A stretch of DNA of 64,000 bases, taken from NCBI RefSeq assembly GCF_017794765.1, contig NZ_CP051236.1, forward strand, positions 2,391,444 to 2,455,443, written 5' to 3'. The DNA is from Nitratireductor sp. (GTDB lineage Bacteria > Pseudomonadota > Alphaproteobacteria > Rhizobiales > Rhizobiaceae). The notes under the pieces are model-generated. The model did no database searches. It had not been told where the DNA came from and saw only the letters and a list, made by a program, of their open reading frames with translations. Positions 33,432 to 42,804 of this stretch are shown piece after piece (the first letter of the stretch is position 1; every line of letters starts with the position of its first letter). Position numbers and translations under genes: made by a program.

Positions 33432-34486
33432 GGCAGCGCCTCCCCGGATTTGGCGTCAAACAGGTGCATTTCGCCGGCCTTCGCCGTCAGCTTGACCGTG
33501 TCGCCGGCTTTCGGCGGCTCACGGCCGGAAGCCTTTGCGATCACCTCATGGCCGTTGACGCCGACATAGACCAGCGTGTCCGCGCCAAGCGGCTCCACGA
33601 TGTTGACCGTGCCGGAGAAGAGCCCCTTGCCACCGGTCACGACAAGATCGTCAGGCCGAACACCGAGAATTACGTCGGCGCCTTCGGGGGCACTGCGTTC
33701 GGGCAGATCGATGCCGAGCCCATCACCGAGCTTCACGCCTTTTCCGGCCCAGTTACCCGGCAGCATGTTCATGGATGGTGCGCCGATGAACTGGGCGACG
33801 AAGGTGTTGGCCGGCTTGTGATAGACGTCGAGCGGCGTGCCGACCTGCTGGATATAGCCATCCTTCATGATCACGATCCGGTCGGCCATGGTCATGGCTT
33901 CCACCTGATCGTGCGTCACGAAAATGATCGTGTTTCCAACACGTTGGTGCAGCTTCTTGATTTCAAGCCGCATCTGGGTGCGCAGTTGCGCATCGAGGTT
34001 GGAGAGTGGCTCGTCGAAGAGGAAGACGGCGGGATCGCGCACCATGGCACGGCCGATGGCGACGCGCTGGCGCTGCCCGCCCGAGAGCTGGTTGGGCCGG
34101 CGCTCGAGAAGATCGGTCATGCCGAGAATGGCGGCCACCTCGTCAATGCGCTTGTCCTTCGCCTCTTTAGAGAGCTTCGATGTGCGCAGGCCGAAGCCGA
34201 TGTTCTTGCGCACCGACATGTGCGGATAGATGGCGTAGTTCTGGAACACCATGGCGATGTCGCGCTCCTTGGGCTCCAGATTGTTGACGAGGCGCTCGCC
34301 GATGTGGATTTCGCCGCCGCTGATCTCCTCAAGGCCGGCGATCATGCGCAGGGTCGTGGATTTGCCGCAGCCGGACGGGCCGACGAAGACGACGAATTCA
34401 CCATCGGCCACGTCGAGATTGATGCCGTGAAGCACCTCGACCTTGCCGTAGGATTTGACGAGATTGCGAAGGGACAAGGTGGCCAA
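33428..34486 (-). CDS. ABC transporter ATP-binding protein (UgpC/MalK type)
   Basis: A 352-residue ABC ATPase of carbohydrate importers: Walker A GPSGCGKST (about residue 36), signature LSGGQRQRVAIGRAMVRDP, Walker B VFLFDEPLSNLDAQLR, and a C-terminal OB-fold domain with LGVRPDDL. The start is a TTG at 34486: AGGAG seven bases upstream, and the family normally starts M-A-x-L. It follows the lyase gene by four bases and overlaps pfkB by four. Partners are the two permeases and the binding protein upstream in the operon. Confidence 0.9.
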   Translation of the reverse strand: MATLSLRNLVKSYGKVEVLHGINLDVADGEFVVFVGPSGCGKSTTLRMIAGLEEISGGEIHIGERLVNNLEPKERDIAMVFQNYAIYPHMSVRKNIGFGLRTSKLSKEAKDKRIDEVAAILGMTDLLERRPNQLSGGQRQRVAIGRAMVRDPAVFLFDEPLSNLDAQLRTQMRLEIKKLHQRVGNTIIFVTHDQVEAMTMADRIVIMKDGYIQQVGTPLDVYHKPANTFVAQFIGAPSMNMLPGNWAGKGVKLGDGLGIDLPERSAPEGADVILGVRPDDLVVTGGKGLFSGTVNIVEPLGADTLVYVGVNGHEVIAKASGREPPKAGDTVKLTAKAGEMHLFDAKSGEALP

Positions 34487-34490
34487 GGGT

Positions 34491-35978
34491 CTACTCCTGC
34501 AAGAGAGCGCCGAAGGCGGCATCGAGCGCGGCTCCGGCTTTTTCGGCGCGGGCAAGGTCCGCTGCCTGTTGTTCTGAAAGGCGTGTGAGGGTGGCGCGAT
34601 AGGTTTGAAGCGCCTCGTTCATGGCGTCGGGTGCAGGGCCGCCGAAACGCTCGCGCACCGCCACGAAATGGCGCGCGCTGACGGCCTCGCCATAGGCTGC
34701 GCGGTCGAGTGTGCTGTCGCGCCCGGTCAGTTCCCTGAAGGCCTTAGAGAAGGCGTCATGACCTTCGCCGAGTGGTTTGCCGGCGGTAATCACGGCACGG
34801 GCCGTGGCGGCGGCGATCTCATGCGCCTGCCGGAAGGACAGGTTTTCGCGGCGCACCAGCGTATCGGCGAGTTCCGTCACGGTGATGCAGGCGGCGTCGA
34901 TGTTTCTGGCCACGCGCTCGCCGTCGATGGAAACGGCGCTGATCAGGGCTGCCAGAAGGTCGAGCACGCGTGCGCCGCTCTGGAAGGCCGCGTAACCGGC
35001 CACCTGAACCTCGCCCTCGCTGTCGTTCATGTCGGTGAAGGGCGTGTTGTGCATCGTGTTGACGACCGCATCGGCGCGACCGCAGGTCATCGACGCCAGA
35101 TGGCGCAGATGCTCGATGGGCACGGGATTGCGCTTCTGCGGCATAATGGATGAAATCTGCACGAGACTGCCGGGCACGTGGAGCTGTCCCACCTCGAAGG
35201 CTGACCAGAACTGCATGTCCTGGATGAGGCGGCCAAGGTGCAGGAAGGTGAGCTTCATCGCGCTGTAGAGGCCGGTGACATAGTCAACCGAGGCGATGCA
35301 GCCATAGGAATTGCGCAGCGGCTCGGAAAAGCCCAGCAGATCGGCCATGCGGGCGCGGTCGATGGGAAAGCCGCTGGTGGTGATCGCGGCAGCGCCCATC
35401 GGGCAATGGTCGATATTGGCGCGGGCCGCCTGCAGGCGCTCGATGTCGCGCAGAAGCACCTCGGTTGCAGCCGACAGATAGTGCCCGAAGGTGGAGGGTT
35501 GGGCCGGCTGGCCGTGTGTGTAGGCAACGATCAGCGTGTCGCGCTCGGCTTCGGCCTTGGCGATGAGGGCTGAAGCCAACGCGTGCGCCTTGCCGATCAG
35601 CGTGTCGGCATGGTGCTTCAATGTGAGTTTGAAGACCGTGTGGTCCATGTCATTGCGCGAGCGGGCCGTGTGCAACATGCCGGCGAGATCCGGGCCAAGC
35701 CGTTTTTTGAGCTCCGCCTCGACGAGGAAGAAATAGTCTTCCACCTCGCCGGTATAGGTGAGGGCATCGACATCGACCGTTTCGTCAATATCGACGAGCG
35801 CACCGGCAATGCGGGCGGCATCTTCGTGGGCGAGAATGCCGCTCTCCGTAAGCATCACCAGATGCGCACGGTTGATGGCGCGGAACGCACCCACATAGTT
35901 GGCCTTCACGCCTTCAAAGAGCGGCGCGAGCACCGTGTCCTTATAGACGGGGTGAGGGAATTTCTCGTTGAGGCTCAT
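34491..35978 (-). CDS. Argininosuccinate lyase family protein in a sugar-importer operon
   Basis: A 495-residue member of the fumarase/aspartase superfamily. Seen: HTARSRNDM at about residue 105, YTHGQPAQPSTFGHYL with the catalytic His at about 158, and the superfamily signature SSIMPQKRNPVP with the catalytic Ser loop at about 276-287. True argH normally sits with arginine genes; this copy is inside an ABC-importer operon between a permease and the ATPase. Such paralogues may release fumarate from other N-succinyl compounds, as the related EDDS lyase of Chelativorans does. Start at 35978 (MSLNEKF) is chosen because upstream sequence is low-complexity. Substrate unknown. Confidence 0.85.
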   Translation of the reverse strand: MSLNEKFPHPVYKDTVLAPLFEGVKANYVGAFRAINRAHLVMLTESGILAHEDAARIAGALVDIDETVDVDALTYTGEVEDYFFLVEAELKKRLGPDLAGMLHTARSRNDMDHTVFKLTLKHHADTLIGKAHALASALIAKAEAERDTLIVAYTHGQPAQPSTFGHYLSAATEVLLRDIERLQAARANIDHCPMGAAAITTSGFPIDRARMADLLGFSEPLRNSYGCIASVDYVTGLYSAMKLTFLHLGRLIQDMQFWSAFEVGQLHVPGSLVQISSIMPQKRNPVPIEHLRHLASMTCGRADAVVNTMHNTPFTDMNDSEGEVQVAGYAAFQSGARVLDLLAALISAVSIDGERVARNIDAACITVTELADTLVRRENLSFRQAHEIAAATARAVITAGKPLGEGHDAFSKAFRELTGRDSTLDRAAYGEAVSARHFVAVRERFGGPAPDAMNEALQTYRATLTRLSEQQAADLARAEKAGAALDAAFGALLQE

Positions 35979-35985
35979 CGTGCGC

Positions 35986-36867
35986 TTATCCCTTGAGGCC
36001 GGCCATGACAACGCCGCGAATGATGAAGCGCTGGAAGATGAGGAAGACGACCAGCGTCGGCAGTGTGGAGATGGCCGCACCCGTCATGATCAGTTCCCAG
36101 GCCACATCCACCTCGTCGCCGAAGCTCGAAAGCCCGACCGGCAGCGTGTACATCTCCACCGAATTGGTGACGATCAGTGGCCAGATGAAGGCGGTCCAGT
36201 TGCCGAGGAAAACGAAGATCGCGAGGGCTGCAAGCGCCGGACGCACGAGCGGCATGGCCACCTGCCACCAGATCTGGAATTCGTTCAGCCCGTCGATGCG
36301 TGCAGCTTCCAGGAAATCGTCGGGAACGGTCTCGAAAAACTGCTTCATGAGGAAGGTGCCGAAGGCGGTCATGACGCCTGGGAACATGATGCCCCAATAG
36401 GTGTCGAGCCAGCCAAAACTCTTGCTCATGAGATACCACGGGATGACCAGCATCTCGGTCGGGATCATGAGCGTGGAGAGAATGGCGATGAAGACCAGGT
36501 AGCGGCCGGGAAACCTGAATTTGCACAGCGCATAGCCCACCAGCGCGTCGAAGAAGACGGCGGATGCGGTGGTGACGATGGAAATCACCAGCGAGTTGAC
36601 GAACCAGCGGTAGAAGCGTCCGTCTTCGAGGACATAGGTGTAGTTCTCGATCGTCGGCTCTTCCGGGATCAGGTTGAGATTGTAGACCTCGAAGGGAAAT
36701 TTCAGCGAGGTGGAGACCATGAACACGATGGGCATGATCATGAGAATGCCGCCGCCGAACAGTAGCGCCCAGCGGATGAACTGGCCCATATTGCGCCGGG
36801 AGTTGCGTGAAGATCCGGAAAAAAGCGCGTCGGTGGAAGGCTTTACGGCGATGTCCTGGCTGGCCAT
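35986..36867 (-). CDS. Carbohydrate ABC transporter permease (MalG type)
   Basis: A 293-residue permease with six membrane helices. The cytoplasmic EAA loop that docks on the ATPase reads EAARIDGLNEFQIWWQVAMPL at about residues 188-208. Members of this family import oligosaccharides, polyols and related compounds as heterodimers. It is the second permease, one base after the MalF-type gene, and is followed seven bases later by the lyase gene. Confidence 0.9.
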   Translation of the reverse strand: MASQDIAVKPSTDALFSGSSRNSRRNMGQFIRWALLFGGGILMIMPIVFMVSTSLKFPFEVYNLNLIPEEPTIENYTYVLEDGRFYRWFVNSLVISIVTTASAVFFDALVGYALCKFRFPGRYLVFIAILSTLMIPTEMLVIPWYLMSKSFGWLDTYWGIMFPGVMTAFGTFLMKQFFETVPDDFLEAARIDGLNEFQIWWQVAMPLVRPALAALAIFVFLGNWTAFIWPLIVTNSVEMYTLPVGLSSFGDEVDVAWELIMTGAAISTLPTLVVFLIFQRFIIRGVVMAGLKG

Positions 36868-36868
36868 G

Positions 36869-37762
36869 TCAGCTATCCTTCAAAAGTCGAAGCTGGATCA
36901 GGCTGACGACCAGCAGAATGGTGAAGAGCACGACGGTCTGCGCTGCCGCATAGCCCATGTTGAAGCCGTTGAATGCGGTATCGTAGATCAGAAGCACCAG
37001 CGGCTTGGTGGAGTTGAGCGGCCCGCCCGGATTGTTGGTGGTCATGTTGAACACCTGATCGAAGATCCGCAGGAAGCCGATCGAGGAAAAGACCACGAGA
37101 AACACGATGGTGGGTTTTAGAAGCGGGATGGTAATCTCGCTCAGCACCGTCCAGGTGGAGACGCCGTCTATGCGTGCGGCTTCATAATAGCTCTGCGGAA
37201 TGGCGCGCAGCCCGGCCATGAAGATGATGACCTGAAAGCCGAGACCGGCCCAGACGGCGCAGGCCAGAACCGAGGGCAGGGCGTTGGTGGTCGAGCTCAG
37301 GAATTCGATCTGGCTGATGCCGAAGCTCGCCAGGAAATTGTTGAACACGCCGATGGGGACCGGTTGGTAGAACCAGCGCCACACCCAGGCCATGGCCACG
37401 GCACTTGTCATGAAGGGCAGGAAGTAGAGTGCACGGATGGTGCCGTGCATGAAACGCACCTTGTCGAGGTGATAGGCGATGATGAAGGACAGGACGAGGC
37501 TGATCGGTGTGCCCAGGATCAGATACAGGAAGGTGTTTTTGAACACTTTCCAGAAAACCGGATCGCTGAACAGCTTTGCGTAGTTTTCAAGCCCCACATA
37601 TTTCCGGTCGCCAAGCAGGTTCCATTCCTGAAAGGACAGAACGAAGGCATTGGCTGTCGGATAAAACCGGATGACGACGTAGAAGAGAACCGGCAGGGCA
37701 AGGAAGATCCAGGCCCAGACGATCTGCTTCTGCGAGATGGTGAGATTGTTGTAAAAGCGCAT
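36869..37762 (-). CDS. Carbohydrate ABC transporter permease (MalF type)
   Basis: A 297-residue six-helix permease beginning MRFYNNLTISQKQIVWAW. EAA loop: EAARIDGVSTWTVLSEITIPLL at about residues 193-214. It pairs with the MalG-type permease at 35986. A hairpin separates it from the binding-protein gene upstream, a common device for keeping the permeases scarcer than the binding protein. Confidence 0.9.
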   Translation of the reverse strand: MRFYNNLTISQKQIVWAWIFLALPVLFYVVIRFYPTANAFVLSFQEWNLLGDRKYVGLENYAKLFSDPVFWKVFKNTFLYLILGTPISLVLSFIIAYHLDKVRFMHGTIRALYFLPFMTSAVAMAWVWRWFYQPVPIGVFNNFLASFGISQIEFLSSTTNALPSVLACAVWAGLGFQVIIFMAGLRAIPQSYYEAARIDGVSTWTVLSEITIPLLKPTIVFLVVFSSIGFLRIFDQVFNMTTNNPGGPLNSTKPLVLLIYDTAFNGFNMGYAAAQTVVLFTILLVVSLIQLRLLKDS

Positions 37763-37787
37763 GGCCCCGTCCCGAAATTTCGTTGGA

Positions 37788-37805
37788 CGTCCGGCGGGCC
37801 GGACG
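37788..37805 (-). other. Hairpin between binding-protein and permease genes
   Basis: CGTCCGG (37788-37794) and CCGGACG (37799-37805) form a seven-base stem with a four-base loop in the 54-base gap after the binding-protein stop. No T run follows, so it is more likely an attenuating or mRNA-stabilising stem than a full terminator. Confidence 0.5.
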
Positions 37806-37816
37806 CCCGAAAGGCC

Positions 37817-39082
37817 TTATTTCTTGTAATATTCGTCGAGGACTTTCTGCTCCTCCTCGGCGGCCTGCGCGACGCTCTCTTCAAGCGCCTGACCCTGCAG
37901 CTCGATGCGCTGCATCATGTCCACCATGGCCTGGCGCTGGGCGCTCTCATTGGCGAAGACCGTGGTCTTTGCGTATTCCAGACCCTTGATGAAGGGACCG
38001 TAGACCGGGTGGTTGATGTTCTCGTCGGTCATGGCGGCGGACGGCTTTGCGGGCAATTCGCCGACGGTCTCAAGCCAGATCTGCATGGCCTCGTCGGAGG
38101 TGAGATACTCCATGAACTTGACGGCGGCATCGAACTTCTCGCCTTCCGCCTTCGAGGTGATCGCGTTCACCCAGTAGGAGGAATAGTTCGACTTGGTGCC
38201 ATCGGGACCGGCGGGAAGCTCGGCCACACCCCATTTGAGGCCGCGCACGCTTTCAAGCGCGCCGATGCGGAATGAACCGTCAATGTGCATGCCGGCGCGG
38301 CCCGCCTTGAAGGCGGCCTGCGGCTCATCCATGAAGGCAGCCTTGGTCACGCCATGCTTGGCCTGCAAATCATTATAGAAACCAAAGGCTTTCAGCCCGG
38401 CCTCGTTGTTGTAGTTGACCTTTTTGTAGTCATCCAGATAGGGCTCGCCGCCGAACTGGCGGATCAGCACTTCACGAATCCAGTGGTGGTCCTGCGCGGT
38501 CATGCCCGTGGTCAGGCCCACGGCTGTCAGATTGCCTGCACCATCCTTCTTGGTAAGCTTTTTGGCGGTTTCGACAAGCTCGTCGAGATTGGCAGGCGGG
38601 TTCTCGATGCCGGCTTCCTCGAACATGCGTTCATTGTAGAACAGCGCCAGCGAGCGCACGGCGGTGGGCAGCGCCCAGTAACTGTCGCCCATTCGCATGG
38701 CCTTGACCATGGGGAAGAACTCTTCCTCGATCTTTTCCGGCGGGAAGGTGTCGGCGGGCAGCGGCTGGATCAGCTCGGCTTCCACATAATCGTTAAGCCA
38801 GCCATAGAAGAGCTGGACGACGTCGGGGCCCTGACCGGCCGGAATGGCAGCGGCTACCTTGGTGCGATAGCTGTCATAGGGAAAATGCGTCATCTTGACG
38901 GTGATGTCGGGATTGGCTGCCTCGAAATTCTCGATCAGCTTGTCCATCGCATCGACGCGGGCTTCGAAGAAATACTGCCAGTACTCGATCTCGACCGCAG
39001 AAGCGCCTCCTGCTCCAGCAGCCATGGTCATGGCCGCAGTTGCGGCACCCAGCATGAAGGTCCGTAGTCTGTTGAGTTTCAT
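37817..39082 (-). CDS. Sugar-type ABC transporter extracellular binding protein
   Basis: A 421-residue cluster-B binding protein with a signal peptide (MLGAATAAMTMAAGAGGASA-VEIEYWQ). Family features: IENFEAANPDITVKM, GQGPDVVQLFYGWL and YSSYWVNAITSKAEGEKFDAAVKFMEYL. It captures a carbohydrate-like ligand in the periplasm and hands it to the MalFG-type permeases. First gene of the minus-strand importer operon, divergent from the ROK repressor with an AT-rich operator-like spacer. Confidence 0.9.
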   Translation of the reverse strand: MKLNRLRTFMLGAATAAMTMAAGAGGASAVEIEYWQYFFEARVDAMDKLIENFEAANPDITVKMTHFPYDSYRTKVAAAIPAGQGPDVVQLFYGWLNDYVEAELIQPLPADTFPPEKIEEEFFPMVKAMRMGDSYWALPTAVRSLALFYNERMFEEAGIENPPANLDELVETAKKLTKKDGAGNLTAVGLTTGMTAQDHHWIREVLIRQFGGEPYLDDYKKVNYNNEAGLKAFGFYNDLQAKHGVTKAAFMDEPQAAFKAGRAGMHIDGSFRIGALESVRGLKWGVAELPAGPDGTKSNYSSYWVNAITSKAEGEKFDAAVKFMEYLTSDEAMQIWLETVGELPAKPSAAMTDENINHPVYGPFIKGLEYAKTTVFANESAQRQAMVDMMQRIELQGQALEESVAQAAEEEQKVLDEYYKK

Positions 39083-39182
39083 TCTGCTTGCTCCCTTTGA
39101 TCGCTGCCCGGAGCGTACCCGGCCAGCCTGTCACCCTCTGTTCACCCGTCTCCACGAGGCGGCATGTCCATTCATCGACGAT

Positions 39183-39222
39183 TAACTCAATCAAGTTGAA
39201 TATTCAAGTTAGTTGAATTAAT
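39183..39222. promoter_or_regulatory. AT-rich operator region with palindrome and direct repeats, candidate ROK site
   Basis: Between the importer and the ROK gene, TTGAATATTCAA (39196-39207) is a perfect 12-base palindrome, and AGTTGAAT occurs at 39194-39201 and again at 39211-39218. This is strongly AT-rich compared with the flanking genes. ROK repressors bind AT-rich palindromes near their own genes; the assignment is by position. Confidence 0.5.
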
Positions 39223-39230
39223 AAGCGAAT

Positions 39231-40430
39231 ATGAAGATCAACAACCCCCGTCGCATTGTAGGATCGAATGCTGAACGCACCCGGCTTCACAACCGTCAGG
39301 TGGTGCTTGGGCATGTGCGTGAGCGGCAGCCCGTCGGGCGGGCGGAGATCGCACGCATATCGGGGCTGTCCACGCAGGCCGTGAGCAACATCATTGCCGA
39401 ACTGGAAGAAGACAGACTTCTGATTGAAGCCGGGCGACAGTCGGAGGGACGGGGTTTGCCGGTACTGAAATACCGGCTCAATGCAGACGGCGCGGTGGCG
39501 CTCGGCATCGAGGTCAGGCCGGACGCGATGTTCGGCGCGCTGGTAAACCTCGAGGGTGAGACGCTGTTTACCACCCGCGAAGCGTTGCCGGACAACGCAC
39601 CGTCCACGGTTGTTTCGGTTGCACGACGAATTCGTTCCAGCGCGCTCGACGGACGATGCGAAAAGACGCAGAAAATTCTGGGTGCTGGTGTCGTGATGCC
39701 GGGCCCTTTCGGCAAGGTTGGTATTTCCGGCGCAGGCCAGTCCGCACTTCACGGCTGGGAAGATAGCGATCCCGTTGCCGTGTTCGAAGACGCCCTAGAC
39801 ATGCCGGTGGTGGTGGAAAACGATGCGACCGCTGCCGCCGTGGCGGAGCGCGTGCGCGGCGTCGCAACAGGACTGCGCACTTTCTGCTTTCTCTATTTCG
39901 GGGCAGGGCTGGGGCTTGGCGTGGTCGCCGAGGGCGAGGTCCAGCGCGGAGCATTCGGCAATGCCGGCGAGATCGGCCATGTCATAGTCCGCCCTGGGGG
40001 GCGGATTTGCGCCTGCGGCAATCATGGATGCCTCGAAACCTATGCAAGCCGCATCGCTGCGCGCGCCAAGCTCGCAGGCGCCGGCATCGAGATAGGCAGT
40101 GCCTCGGACATCGAAAACCTTTACAGGGCAGGCAGCGGGCCATTGATGGAGTGGATCGAGGAGGCGGCCGGCCCGCTTTCGCAGGCGGTTGGCCTGATCG
40201 AGAATCTTTTCGATCCTGAAACCGTTATCCTGGGCGGCGCGATGCCGGACGCGGTTCTCGACCATCTCATTGCCGCGCTTGATCTTCCCGGCGGCTCCGT
40301 CGCCGCGCGGGCAGAGCGGGTTACACCAAGAGTCCAGCGGGGCGCCTGCGGACGTCTTACCGCCGCGCTTGGCGGGGCTGCACTCGTCATCCACGACACC
40401 GTCACACCGCGCATTGCCGCAAAAACATGA
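39231..40430 (+). CDS. ROK family transcriptional regulator
   Basis: A 399-residue repressor/kinase-fold protein. N-terminal winged helix (GRAEIARISGLSTQAVSNIIAELEEDRLL, about residues 35-63), then an actin-like sugar-binding domain with ENDATAAAVAERV, GAFGNAGEIGHVIVRPGG and the Zn-binding signature CACGNHGCLETY at about 260-271. ROK repressors sense sugars or phosphosugars. It faces the importer operon and precedes the PIG-L deacetylase by 19 bases, so it probably controls both directions. Confidence 0.9.
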   Translation: MKINNPRRIVGSNAERTRLHNRQVVLGHVRERQPVGRAEIARISGLSTQAVSNIIAELEEDRLLIEAGRQSEGRGLPVLKYRLNADGAVALGIEVRPDAMFGALVNLEGETLFTTREALPDNAPSTVVSVARRIRSSALDGRCEKTQKILGAGVVMPGPFGKVGISGAGQSALHGWEDSDPVAVFEDALDMPVVVENDATAAAVAERVRGVATGLRTFCFLYFGAGLGLGVVAEGEVQRGAFGNAGEIGHVIVRPGGRICACGNHGCLETYASRIAARAKLAGAGIEIGSASDIENLYRAGSGPLMEWIEEAAGPLSQAVGLIENLFDPETVILGGAMPDAVLDHLIAALDLPGGSVAARAERVTPRVQRGACGRLTAALGGAALVIHDTVTPRIAAKT

Positions 40431-40449
40431 TTCTCCGGGAGGTTCACAA

Positions 40450-42804
40450 ATGCCCGTTTCCGATCAGGAGCGTATTGCCACACAGATGCGCAATCCGCTC
40501 ATTGTCAGGCTCTGGCAGGCTCTTGCGCCACTGAAATCCTGCGTCTCCTTCATGAATACGGGCGCGCATCCCGACGACGAGACGTCGGAAATGCTTGCGG
40601 CTTTGGCCCTGCGCGATGGCATTTCGCTCTCCTTTGCCTGCGCAAACCGCGGCGAGGGCGGGCAGAACGCCATCGGCTCGGAGGTGACACACGATCTGGG
40701 CGTAGTACGCACGGCGGAAATGGAGCGCGCCGCCGATGTGCTGAACCTCAATCTCTACTGGCTGTCGGAAACGCCCGACGACACGATCTTCGATTTCGGG
40801 TTCTCGAAACGCGGCACCGAGACTCTTGAAAAATGGGGACGCGAGCGCACGCTCAAACGCTTTGTCGAGATCATCCGCACCGAGCGACCGGACATCATCT
40901 GCCCCACATTCCTGGATGTCCCTGGCCAGCACGGGCATCACCGGGCGATGACCGAGCTTGCCCATGACGTGATGAGCGCTGCCGCCGACCCGACATTCCC
41001 GGACGTGGATCTGCCGGTGTGGCAGGTGAAAAAGCTATATCTACCGGCGTGGTCGGGGGCAGGTGACAATTACGACGATGATTTGCCGCCGCCCAGCGCC
41101 ACGCTGACGGTCAAGGGTACCGGACAAGACCCGGTAACCGGGTGGAGCTGGGCGCAGATCGGTGAGCAGTCGCGGGCTTTCCATCTGACACAGGGCATGG
41201 GCCGCTGGGTGCCACACGGTGAAGAGCGCGACTGGCCGCTGCATCTGGTGCGTTCCGAGGTGAATGGGCCGGATAACCGGATCACGGACGGGCTGCCTGC
41301 AACGCTGGCTGATCTGGCTTCCTTTGCCGGAGCACCAGAAATCGCCGCCCATCTGGACGAGGCACAGGCGGCCTGCGAGGCTGCGTTCGAGGCATTTCCG
41401 GATATGGGAGAGGTGGCGCGTCAGGCAGCCTTGGCCCTCAAGGCGGTGCGCGTCGCCCGCGATGCCTGCCCTGACAATGCACGTGAAGAGGTTGAACACC
41501 GCCTCGCGGCAAAGGAAGTGCAGCTTTCCCACGTCATGCGGATTGCCAGTGGCGTGGAGGTGCGCGCCTGGTTTGAACGCGATGTCCTGCGGCCTGGTGA
41601 CAGTGTCGCGCTGACGATTGAAAGCTCCGGGCCGGTTTCAGATGTATCGCCGGTTCTGCCGAAGGGCTGGCGCTTTGCGGATGGCGTTGTGCAGGTGCCG
41701 GTGGATGCCGAAAGTACGGATTGTTATCCGGCCTTCTATCGCCCCGGCGTGGCGCGCCTGCCGGCCATCCGGGTCGGAGTGACCGTCGATGGGGTTTCTT
41801 CTGAGACGCTGTTGCCACTCGAACGAGAACCGGTCGTGCTTCCTGCACGGTCAGCGACACTTTCTCCCGACCGCGCGTTGATCAATGCGGCGGCAGCCAC
41901 CCGCCAGATCGAGCTGCGTGTTTCGGGGCTTTTTCCGCAGTCGGCAAAAGCGGGGCTGGAACTGCCGTCCGGGTGGTCGGCGACACCGGTTTCCGGCGGT
42001 TTTCTTGTGGAGTCGCCGCAAGACATAGCGCCTGGCCTCTACAATCTTTCCTTGGAGATTGACGGGGCGCCGGCCGAAACTGCCAAACATATTGCCTATC
42101 CACATATAGGTGAACGTGCTCGCACATTTCCTGCGCAATTGTCGGTACGTGTTCTGGACGTGGCACTGCCGGATGTGCGGGTGGGCTATGTCGGTGGCGG
42201 CAACGACCGGGTGGGACACTGGCTGCAGGCGATGGGGCTTGATGCGACCGAATTGGCGGACAGCGACCTTACGGAAGAAGGCCTGAAAAACATCGACACA
42301 ATGGTGGTGGGCATCTTTGCCATGCGTGCGCGACCGGCGCTCAAAAATGCCATGCCGCTCGTGCATCGCTGGGTGGAGAAAGGTGGCAATCTCGTCACCC
42401 TCTATCACCGCCCCTGGGACGACTGGGATCCGGCAACCGTGCCGCCGCGCCGGCTGGAGATCGGCAAGCCGTCACTGCGCTGGCGCGTGACCGACGAGAA
42501 TGCGCAGGTAACGCACCTCCTGCCCGGGCATTCACTGCTCAACACGCCAAACTGCATCACGGATGAGGACTGGCAGGACTGGCACAAGGAGCGCGGGCTC
42601 TATTTTGCCAGAAGCTGGGATGACGCATATGAGCCGCTTCTCTCCATGGCCGATCCCGACGAGGCACCGCATGAGGGCTCGCTCCTTTCGGCGCGGATCG
42701 GCAAGGGGCGGCACACGCATGTGGCGCTCATTCTGCATCACCAGATGGAGAAGCTTGTGCCGGGCGCGTTCCGCCTGATGGCGAACCTTGTGGCGCGGCC
42801 GTGA
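40450..42804 (+). CDS. Large PIG-L family deacetylase with C-terminal extension
   Basis: A 784-residue protein without signal peptide, so cytosolic. Residues about 30-280 are a PIG-L/LmbE domain: Zn-binding TGAHPDDETS at about 37-46, CANRGEGGQNAIG, GQHGHHRAMTELAHD with the third ligand. This fold removes acetyl from N-acetylglucosaminyl compounds (MshB, BshB, GlcNAc-PI). The remaining 500 residues hold beta-sandwich-like segments (about 390-590) and a ThuA/GATase-like domain at the end (VGYVGGGNDRVGHWL to MANLVARP). GGGAGG eight bases before the ATG fixes the start. Four-base overlap with the DMT gene. Confidence 0.87.
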   Translation: MPVSDQERIATQMRNPLIVRLWQALAPLKSCVSFMNTGAHPDDETSEMLAALALRDGISLSFACANRGEGGQNAIGSEVTHDLGVVRTAEMERAADVLNLNLYWLSETPDDTIFDFGFSKRGTETLEKWGRERTLKRFVEIIRTERPDIICPTFLDVPGQHGHHRAMTELAHDVMSAAADPTFPDVDLPVWQVKKLYLPAWSGAGDNYDDDLPPPSATLTVKGTGQDPVTGWSWAQIGEQSRAFHLTQGMGRWVPHGEERDWPLHLVRSEVNGPDNRITDGLPATLADLASFAGAPEIAAHLDEAQAACEAAFEAFPDMGEVARQAALALKAVRVARDACPDNAREEVEHRLAAKEVQLSHVMRIASGVEVRAWFERDVLRPGDSVALTIESSGPVSDVSPVLPKGWRFADGVVQVPVDAESTDCYPAFYRPGVARLPAIRVGVTVDGVSSETLLPLEREPVVLPARSATLSPDRALINAAAATRQIELRVSGLFPQSAKAGLELPSGWSATPVSGGFLVESPQDIAPGLYNLSLEIDGAPAETAKHIAYPHIGERARTFPAQLSVRVLDVALPDVRVGYVGGGNDRVGHWLQAMGLDATELADSDLTEEGLKNIDTMVVGIFAMRARPALKNAMPLVHRWVEKGGNLVTLYHRPWDDWDPATVPPRRLEIGKPSLRWRVTDENAQVTHLLPGHSLLNTPNCITDEDWQDWHKERGLYFARSWDDAYEPLLSMADPDEAPHEGSLLSARIGKGRHTHVALILHHQMEKLVPGAFRLMANLVARP

